A stretch of DNA of 64,000 nt, from assembly GCF_006438875.1 (NCBI RefSeq), contig NZ_RCZH01000003.1, forward strand, positions 124,937-188,936. The letters run 5' to 3'. Below, piece by piece: positions 58,709-64,000 of the stretch. Under the pieces are notes generated by a model that ran no database searches, was not told the DNA's origin, and saw only the letters and a list, made by a program, of their open reading frames with translations. Position 1 is the first letter of the stretch, and the number at the start of each line of letters is the position of its first letter. Both the position numbers and the translations under genes were made by a program. Origin of the DNA: Flavobacterium pectinovorum. GTDB taxonomy: Bacteria; Bacteroidota; Bacteroidia; Flavobacteriales; Flavobacteriaceae.

Positions 58709-59410
58709 ATGTTATACTCCGCTTTTATATTAGGACTAATTAGTAGTTTGCACTGCATCGGAATGTGTGGTCCAATTGCGATGATGCTACCTGTAGATCG
58801 CCAGAATGAGACTAAGAGAGTAACCCAAATTATTACCTATCATCTTGGTCGTTTGACCGCCTATGCAACAATCGGATTAATTTTTGGATTATTAGGGAGA
58901 GGTTTTTTCCTGGCAGGATTGCAGCAAAAAATGTCAATTTTTATTGGTGTAGCGATGATTATCGTCGTTTTGATTCCAGAGAAAGTTTTCTCAAGGTATA
59001 ATTTTTCAAAACCCGTCTACAAGATCATTTCAAGTATAAAGTCAAGCTTAGGAAATCAATTTAAAAAGAAAACTTATAAATCCCTTTTCACAATTGGATT
59101 ATTAAATGGTTTCTTGCCTTGCGGAATGGTATATGTTGCTTTATTTGGCGCAATCGCTATGCAGAGTGCCAGCTTTGGGTTTTTGTACATGATTTTATTT
59201 GGATTAGGCACAATGCCGTTAATGACAATTGTAGTTTATGTCAATTCATTGATAAAACTTCCTTTTAGAAATAAAATACAAAAAGTAATTCCTTATGTTG
59301 CGGTTATTATTGGGGTTTTATTTATCCTTCGAGGACTAGGTTTGGGAATTCCTTATATTTCCCCATCAAACATGAGTTTGTTTGTACAAGGAACTCCTAA
59401 CTGTCATTAA
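58709..59410 (+). CDS. SafE/DsbD_2-like membrane protein of the cbb3 cluster
   Basis: 233 residues from the ATG at 58709; the frame opens with a GTG at 58682 inside a repeat, which I reject. There are six membrane helices. The family motif LHCIGMCGPIAMML near the N-terminus and its repeat-like partner LLNGFLPCGMVYVAL each bring Cys and Met/Gly residues that could bind copper or act in thiol transfer. It is often named sulfite exporter TauE/SafE, but in cbb3 clusters a role in metal delivery or maturation is more likely. It is convergent with hemN, overlapping by four bases. Confidence 0.85.
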   Translation: MLYSAFILGLISSLHCIGMCGPIAMMLPVDRQNETKRVTQIITYHLGRLTAYATIGLIFGLLGRGFFLAGLQQKMSIFIGVAMIIVVLIPEKVFSRYNFSKPVYKIISSIKSSLGNQFKKKTYKSLFTIGLLNGFLPCGMVYVALFGAIAMQSASFGFLYMILFGLGTMPLMTIVVYVNSLIKLPFRNKIQKVIPYVAVIIGVLFILRGLGLGIPYISPSNMSLFVQGTPNCH

Positions 59411-60771
59411 ACGGTCATTGAAAACAAATTAGTTTCCGGTGATTTTCTTTTTAAATGTAAATCAAAAGCCATACAAATATTTCTGACGAATGGTTTTCCG
59501 GCTTCTGTGATTTTAATTTTATCTCCTTCAATTACAATTAATTGATCGTTTTCTATTTCTTTTAAATCTGATAAAACACTTGGAAGTTCTTCAAAATATA
59601 GTTCTTCATTGCTCCACGATGTTTCAAACTCACAGGTTAGGTTTAGGATATGTTTGCGAATAATCAAGTCTTCATCGTCTAAAATATGACCTTTAACAAC
59701 AGGAAGTTTATCCCATTCTAGTAACTGATAATAATCTTCGAGATCCTTTGTGTTTTGAGCAAAACTGTACCAGCTGTCACTGATAGAAGAAACACCTAAA
59801 CCAATCATAAGCTGGGTTTTTGAAGCACTGTAACCCATAAAATTTCTGTGTAATTTTTTGCTTTGTGCTGCTTTGTGGAGACTGTCAGATTCCAGAGCGA
59901 AATGATCCATTCCGATCTCATCGTAACCGTTTTTTGAAAGCAATTGTTTTCCAATTTCATACAATTTTCTTTTTTCAACATCTTTTGGAAGGTTTTCTTC
60001 ATCAAAACCACGCTGTCCGTTTCCTTTTATCCAGGGAACATGAGCGTAACTGTAAAATGCCAGACGATCTGGTTTAAGGGAATTTGTTTTTTCGATAGTA
60101 TCGATTACGTCATCAACGGTTTGAAAAGGCAAACCAAATATGATATCATGTCCAATTGAAGTATAACCGATTTCCTTGGCCCAAAATGTTACTTTGGCAA
60201 CATTATGAAAAGGCTGTATTCTGTGAATTGCTTTCTGAACTTTATCGGCATAATCCTGAACACCAAAACTTACCCGGCGAAAGCCTAAATCATATAGTTT
60301 TTTGAGTTGTTCGTAAGTTGTATTATTAGGATGACCTTCAAAACTGAATTCGTAATTTTCAGCTTTATTGGCAAAACTAAAAATACCATTTATAAGATGT
60401 TCCAAATTGTTCTTGGAAAAAAATGTTGGAGTTCCTCCTCCTAAATGAATTTCTTTTATAATTGGTTTTTCAGGTAATAACCTGCAATATAAACTCCATT
60501 CTTTTATAAGTGCTTTTATGTAGGTTTCCTCTACGGAATGATTTTTTGTAATTCGTTTGTTGCAGCCACAAAAAGTACACATGCTTTCGCAGAATGGCAA
60601 ATGAATATACAAACTGATTCCGCTTTGTGAATTACTTTCCGTGAATGCTTTTTGAAAAGATTCTATCCATTTTTCCGTTGTAAAGCCAGTTTCATTCCAG
60701 TAAGGAACTGTTGGATAACTGGTGTATCTTGGACCTGGTACATTGTATTTTTGGGTCAATGAAATTTTCAT
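59407..60771 (-). CDS. hemN: Oxygen-independent coproporphyrinogen III dehydrogenase
   Basis: 454 residues, radical SAM. The cluster motif is FCESMCTFCGCNKR (Cys61, Cys65, Cys68, with the extra Cys70 typical of true HemN). The N-terminal KYNVPGPRYTSYPTVPYW and the GGGTPTF loop are diagnostic and separate it from HemW. It converts coproporphyrinogen III to protoporphyrinogen IX without oxygen, supplying heme at low oxygen. An Fnr-type palindrome lies upstream. Confidence 0.95.
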   Translation of the reverse strand: MKISLTQKYNVPGPRYTSYPTVPYWNETGFTTEKWIESFQKAFTESNSQSGISLYIHLPFCESMCTFCGCNKRITKNHSVEETYIKALIKEWSLYCRLLPEKPIIKEIHLGGGTPTFFSKNNLEHLINGIFSFANKAENYEFSFEGHPNNTTYEQLKKLYDLGFRRVSFGVQDYADKVQKAIHRIQPFHNVAKVTFWAKEIGYTSIGHDIIFGLPFQTVDDVIDTIEKTNSLKPDRLAFYSYAHVPWIKGNGQRGFDEENLPKDVEKRKLYEIGKQLLSKNGYDEIGMDHFALESDSLHKAAQSKKLHRNFMGYSASKTQLMIGLGVSSISDSWYSFAQNTKDLEDYYQLLEWDKLPVVKGHILDDEDLIIRKHILNLTCEFETSWSNEELYFEELPSVLSDLKEIENDQLIVIEGDKIKITEAGKPFVRNICMAFDLHLKRKSPETNLFSMTV

Positions 60772-60793
60772 AAAAAGCGGATTTTGTGTCTTT

Positions 60794-60801
60794 CAAAATT
60801 A
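60794..60801 (-). promoter_or_regulatory. -7 element of hemN
   Basis: The minus strand reads TAATTTTG, a full consensus match, 22 bp before the hemN ATG and 29.5 bp after the centre of the palindrome at 60824-60837. Confidence 0.6.
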
Positions 60802-60823
60802 AGATTAAGGTTTAAGACATAAA

Positions 60824-60837
60824 ATGACAAATGTCAT
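60824..60837. promoter_or_regulatory. Fnr-type operator upstream of hemN
   Basis: ATGACAAATGTCAT has perfect ATGAC / GTCAT half sites. The ATGA-N6-TCAT architecture is the same as in the two cco operators, and its distance to the -7 element equals that of the ccoS site. Confidence 0.7.
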
Positions 60838-60850
60838 GTAATTAGCAAAA

Positions 60851-60877
60851 AAAAGAGACTCATAATGAGCCTCTTTT
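60851..60877 (-). terminator. Terminator of the gene at 60891-61367
   Basis: Read on the minus strand: AAAAGAG and CTCA arms pair with TGAG and CTCTTTT around a short loop with one mismatch, followed by a run of eight T. It lies 14 bp after the stop codon and just upstream of the hemN control region. Confidence 0.8.
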
Positions 60878-60890
60878 CTGAATTAAATAA

Positions 60891-61367
60891 CTAACGTGAA
60901 ATAGAATCTTGGATGATTTTAAGCCATTTCTTTGCAAACAAATGATCCTGATAGGCGCTTATTTGTTTGATACGATCATCATCAAAATCATAGAATGGAA
61001 TTGTGATTTTTTTAGCTGTTTCTTTTTCCTGAAATTCAAAGTCTATTTTGAGAATAGTGTCTGAATTTCCATCGGTAGTCAGTACTAATTTGCAGGAAGA
61101 CACACTTTTTAAATCTAAATGAATTGATTCTTGTTGATTTGGATTGAAATTCATTAAAATAAACTTTCTACCTTTTTGATCTATAGTAAGCGTTTTATTG
61201 CTTTGAGATTCCGTTAAATCAAAATCTTCGGGATATGTTGGATTGAACTTCTTTTTTATGTTTAAAATCTTTGATTTGTTTGCTGCGCTCGATCGTGCTG
61301 AAAAATAAATAGGAACGGCTACTATGATAGCAATCACAATACCGATTATGGTTACACTTGTTTCCAT
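60891..61367 (-). CDS. Membrane-anchored hypothetical protein
   Basis: 158 residues. One N-terminal membrane helix (VTIIGIVIAIIVAVPIYFSA) is followed by a soluble ~130-residue domain with alternating strands (KTLTIDQKGRKFILMNF, IHLDLKSVSSCKLVLTT, LKIDFEFQEKETAKKITIPFYD) and a C-terminal helix (HLFAKKWLKIIQDSIS). The domain resembles a pleckstrin-like or small beta fold, but I do not recognise a family. It is a single gene with its own terminator. Confidence 0.7.
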   Translation of the reverse strand: METSVTIIGIVIAIIVAVPIYFSARSSAANKSKILNIKKKFNPTYPEDFDLTESQSNKTLTIDQKGRKFILMNFNPNQQESIHLDLKSVSSCKLVLTTDGNSDTILKIDFEFQEKETAKKITIPFYDFDDDRIKQISAYQDHLFAKKWLKIIQDSISR

Positions 61368-61480
61368 TTTTGTTTTTAAAATTTGATAAATAATATGAAA
61401 TGATAAATAGTCCTCAGAAAGAAAACCATTAATTGCTTAGAAGAAATATTGTTCTCCTGATTAGAATTTCATGTATTTAC

Positions 61481-61843
61481 CTACCAGAAAAAATGGAAAG
61501 GATAGAGCATGAGTAAAACTTTTTTGCTCTGGGTAAGAAACTGATTTGCAAAGTTTGATGTTAATTTTACCGCTTTATGCTGAGGAATCACCATCAATAC
61601 AGCATCAAACCATTTGACTAAAATGGAAGGGTTTGTTTTTATACTTGCCGCAAATTGATAATTTGCTTGTGGTTGTATAAAAGCTAAAGAATCTGAGTGA
61701 TCGATAGAGAAATTGGTATTCGTTTTTTGGCCTTCACTTTCCTGAACTTCACTTTTTTGCATACCTTGCTCGCTTGCCTGACAGGCAAAAAAGGTTACTA
61801 TCAAAAGTGATACAAAAATAATGGCTTTACGAATCCAATTCAT
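61481..61843 (-). CDS. Small lipoprotein, unknown
   Basis: 120 residues. A signal (KAIIFVSLLIVTFFAC, Cys21) indicates a lipoprotein. A polar Gln/Glu/Ser-rich linker (residues ~24-45) precedes a short domain (SLAFIQPQANYQFAAS, ILVKWFDAVLMVIPQHKAVKL) that ends in an aromatic run (LLMLYPFHFFW). I do not recognise a family. The lipobox and normal codon use support it being a real gene. Confidence 0.6.
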   Translation of the reverse strand: MNWIRKAIIFVSLLIVTFFACQASEQGMQKSEVQESEGQKTNTNFSIDHSDSLAFIQPQANYQFAASIKTNPSILVKWFDAVLMVIPQHKAVKLTSNFANQFLTQSKKVLLMLYPFHFFW

Positions 61844-61919
61844 GGTGGCGAATTTAACTCATAAATGACAAGTAAAGAAATTTTAAAGAATTAATTAACT
61901 TTAAAAGTAGGTGTATTAT

Positions 61920-61957
61920 TTTATCCTCAAGATTTTACTAATACCATTGAGGATAAA
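61920..61957 (-). terminator. 11-bp hairpin after the DoxX gene
   Basis: TTTATCCTCAA (61920-61930) and TTGAGGATAAA (61947-61957) are perfectly complementary around a 16-base loop, seven bases after the DoxX stop on the minus strand. The tail AATAATAC is only partly T-rich. Confidence 0.55.
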
Positions 61958-61963
61958 GTAAGA

Positions 61964-62386
61964 TTATTGCTGCATTTTGAAATAATAATCAGCCGAGCGT
62001 TTTCCGCTTCCATAAAATAAGAAAAACACACAAATTAGTAAAACTACAATTGCAAGAATTAAGTTTTCAGAGCGCATGTGTCCCATGAAATTTATTAGAA
62101 TTGCTCCAAAAAGTATTGGTAATTGAGCCGCAATTGCCCATCGGGTCAGAAGCCCAAAAACAATCATAATACCTCCAATCATATGAGCAGGCGCGATGTA
62201 ATGTAATAAAAACATTCCGCCCCCGAAATGATCAATAGGAGAAATTAAATCATGCAGATACTGAACGTTCGTTACAAATGAAACTCCCTTCATAAATAAA
62301 AAAACGCCCAATACAATACGTACTAAATCTACAGGTAAATAAGTGTGCGCATTTGCCCATTTATTCAAACTTTTTACATTTTCCAT
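61964..62386 (-). CDS. DoxX-family membrane protein
   Basis: 140 residues with four membrane helices (DLVRIVLGVFLFMKGVSFV, FLLHYIAPAHMIGGIMIVFGLL, AIAAQLPILFGAILINFMG, LILAIVVLLICVFFLFYG). The DoxX pattern RxxxGxxFxxxG at the start and the second-helix HMIGG signature are present. Members are linked to quinone oxidoreduction or oxidative stress but the reaction is seldom known. It is transcribed alone between two unrelated genes. Confidence 0.85.
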   Translation of the reverse strand: MENVKSLNKWANAHTYLPVDLVRIVLGVFLFMKGVSFVTNVQYLHDLISPIDHFGGGMFLLHYIAPAHMIGGIMIVFGLLTRWAIAAQLPILFGAILINFMGHMRSENLILAIVVLLICVFFLFYGSGKRSADYYFKMQQ

Positions 62387-62507
62387 AATACTACGTGATT
62401 AAAAATTATAAATAAAGTTACTAATTTTTAATGATATATGTATTTTTAAGTACTTGAAAATAAGTTTTTTACTGTTTATTTAACGTATTTTGATAACTTT
62501 TGAAAGT

Positions 62508-64000
62508 TTAGACCTGAATAACACCCAAATTAAATGCTTTTTGAATAGGAGCGTGGTTTGCAGCTTCGATTCCCATGGAAATCCAGGTACGGGTATCCAA
62601 AGGATCAATAATAGCATCTGTCCATAATCTTGATGCGGCATAATAAGGCGAAGTCTGTTCGTCATAACGCGCTTTGATTTTATTGAAAAGCTCTGTTTCT
62701 TTGGCTTCATCAATGATTTCTCCTTTTGCTTTAAGCGAAGAAGCTTCAATTTGTGCTAAAACCTTAGCCGCCTGAGTTCCGCCCATTACGGCAAGTTCGG
62801 CACTTGGCCACGCAAAAATCAATCTCGGATCATATGCTTTTCCACACATGGCGTAATTTCCTGCTCCGTATGAATTACCAACTATCACAGTAAACTTTGG
62901 AACTACTGAATTACTCACCGCATTTACCATTTTGGCACCATCTTTTATAATTCCGCCTTGTTCAGATTTTGACCCAACCATAAATCCGGTAACATCTTGT
63001 AGAAAAACCAGTGGAATTTTCTTCTGATTGCAATTGGCAATAAAACGAGTCGCTTTGTCAGCACTATCAGAATAGATAACACCACCAAATTGCATTTCGC
63101 CTTTTTTAGTTTTTACCACTTTTCTTTGGTTGGCAACAATTCCTACTGCCCAGCCGTCAATTCTGGCATAACCCGTAATAATGGTTTGACCATAACCGTC
63201 TTTGTAAGCTTCAAATTCTGAATTATCGACCAAACGGTTGATAATTTCCATCATATCATATTGCTCGTTTCTGGCTTTTGGCAGAATTCCGTAGATATCT
63301 TTTGGCTCCAACGTTGGTTTTTCCGCTTTTATTCGGCTGTAGCCCGCTTTGTCATAATCACCAATCTTATCTACAATATTTTTTATTTTATCTAAAGCAT
63401 CTTTATCATCTTTGGCTTTATAATCGGTCACGCCTGAGATTTCGCAATGTGTGGTTGCACCACCTAAAGTTTCATTGTCAATGGTTTCGCCAATTGCAGC
63501 TTTTACCAAATAACTTCCGGCAAGAAAAATACTGCCCGTTTTATCAACAATTAGAGCTTCATCGCTCATAATTGGCAAATAGGCACCACCGGCAACGCAA
63601 CTTCCCATAACGGCAGCAATCTGAGTGATTCCCATACTGCTCATTTGGGCATTATTCCTGAAAATACGTCCAAAATGTTCTTTATCGGGGAAAATCTCGT
63701 CCTGAAGCGGTAAATAAACACCGGCACTATCTACCAGATAGATTATTGGTAATCTGTTTTCCATTGCAATTTCTTGTGCACGCAAGTTTTTCTTTCCTGT
63801 GATAGGAAACCACGCACCCGCTTTTACAGTAGCATCATTTGCAACAACAATACATTGTTTGCCTTTTATATATCCTATTTTTATAACAACACCTCCGGAC
63901 GGGCATCCGCCATGTTCTGCATACATTCCATCCCCAACAAAACCTCCAATTTCTATACTTTTAGAATTTTCATCTAACAGATAATCTATACGTTCGCGTG
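62508..64000 (-). CDS. Acyl-CoA carboxylase beta subunit, 5' end outside the window
   Basis: The frame stays open to the right edge, so the N-terminus is missing; about 497 residues are visible. It is a biotin-dependent carboxyltransferase of the propionyl/methylcrotonyl type. Visible motifs are RERIDYLL, VVANDATVKAGAWFPITGKKN (the methylcrotonyl-CoA carboxylase hallmark), MGSCVAGGAYLP, the acyl-CoA-binding QFGGVIYSDSADKATRF, and GNSYGAGNYAMCGKAYDPRLIFAWP. It most likely carboxylates 3-methylcrotonyl-CoA in leucine breakdown, although propionyl-CoA cannot be excluded. The partner biotin subunit is not in the window. Confidence 0.9.
   Translation of the reverse strand, partial: RERIDYLLDENSKSIEIGGFVGDGMYAEHGGCPSGGVVIKIGYIKGKQCIVVANDATVKAGAWFPITGKKNLRAQEIAMENRLPIIYLVDSAGVYLPLQDEIFPDKEHFGRIFRNNAQMSSMGITQIAAVMGSCVAGGAYLPIMSDEALIVDKTGSIFLAGSYLVKAAIGETIDNETLGGATTHCEISGVTDYKAKDDKDALDKIKNIVDKIGDYDKAGYSRIKAEKPTLEPKDIYGILPKARNEQYDMMEIINRLVDNSEFEAYKDGYGQTIITGYARIDGWAVGIVANQRKVVKTKKGEMQFGGVIYSDSADKATRFIANCNQKKIPLVFLQDVTGFMVGSKSEQGGIIKDGAKMVNAVSNSVVPKFTVIVGNSYGAGNYAMCGKAYDPRLIFAWPSAELAVMGGTQAAKVLAQIEASSLKAKGEIIDEAKETELFNKIKARYDEQTSPYYAASRLWTDAIIDPLDTRTWISMGIEAANHAPIQKAFNLGVIQV

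Noticed and set aside
62480..62749. Open frame on the minus strand overlapping the 3' end of the carboxylase gene
   Set aside because: It lies wholly in another frame of a strong, conserved gene and has no family features.

Overview
The window looks like a chromosomal segment of a Flavobacterium-type bacterium (Bacteroidota). The DNA is strongly AT-rich. Likely promoters carry the Bacteroidota -7 element TAnnTTTG, and Shine-Dalgarno sequences are largely absent. Many genes belong to flavobacterial families (DUF6095, DUF6048, DUF6452, DUF5606, a cbb3 oxidase with a CcoN-CcoO fusion). Gaps between genes are filled with small palindromic repeats. I see no rRNA, tRNA, CRISPR array, prophage or insertion sequence. 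Families are assigned by reading the proteins; no database search was possible.

Layout. 0-2.9 kb: a partial lipoprotein, small unknown proteins, a DinB-like protein, and an overlapping antitoxin / ParE-like toxin / pentapeptide-repeat gene trio. 3.3-9.1 kb: murQ, two tandem membrane-anchored AraC-type regulators that arose by duplication together with their promoter, and an outer-membrane beta-barrel protein. 9.4-16.4 kb: ZIP metal transporter, methyltransferases, an Asp/Glu racemase-family protein, and DUF6048-DUF6452-rlmD. 16.5-26.1 kb: an orphan histidine kinase, aldo/keto reductase, cysE-cysM, DUF1003, DUF2752, an Smr protein, a duplicated-domain lipoprotein, a cysteine desulfurase and tsaC.

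26.2-39.5 kb is a surface-glycan region. A sugar aminotransferase stands divergent from a tight six-gene operon: ACP, KAS III, SDR reductase, Rieske oxygenase, second KAS III and a NeuD/PglD-type acyltransferase. Seven genes follow, six glycosyltransferases and an LPS kinase of the InaA/Kdo type. The operon reads like a dedicated line that builds a short hydroxylated acyl chain on a private carrier protein and places it on an amino sugar. This is the most interesting system in the window.

39.6-49.3 kb is housekeeping: dapD, a PAS protein, a second toxin-antitoxin pair, ruvX, mqo, an isochorismatase-family hydrolase, a FUSC transporter, def, DUF5606 and mazG. 49.3-60.8 kb is a microaerobic respiration block: a Crp/Fnr regulator, ccoI, ccoS, ccoNO, ccoQ, ccoP, ccoG, ccoH, a SafE-like membrane protein and hemN. 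Three near-identical palindromes stand at the same distance (about 30 bp) upstream of the -7 elements of ccoI, ccoS and hemN, which points to one regulon, probably run by the neighbouring Fnr-like protein. 60.9-64 kb: two small unknown proteins, DoxX and the 3' part of an acyl-CoA carboxylase beta subunit.

Non-coding structure is rich. A 191-bp repeat occurs twice in inverted orientation (17.6 and 25.2 kb). A 100-140-bp element with inverted ends occurs at 3.0 and 58.3 kb. The 650-bp gap after ccoH holds pieces of at least six repeat families.
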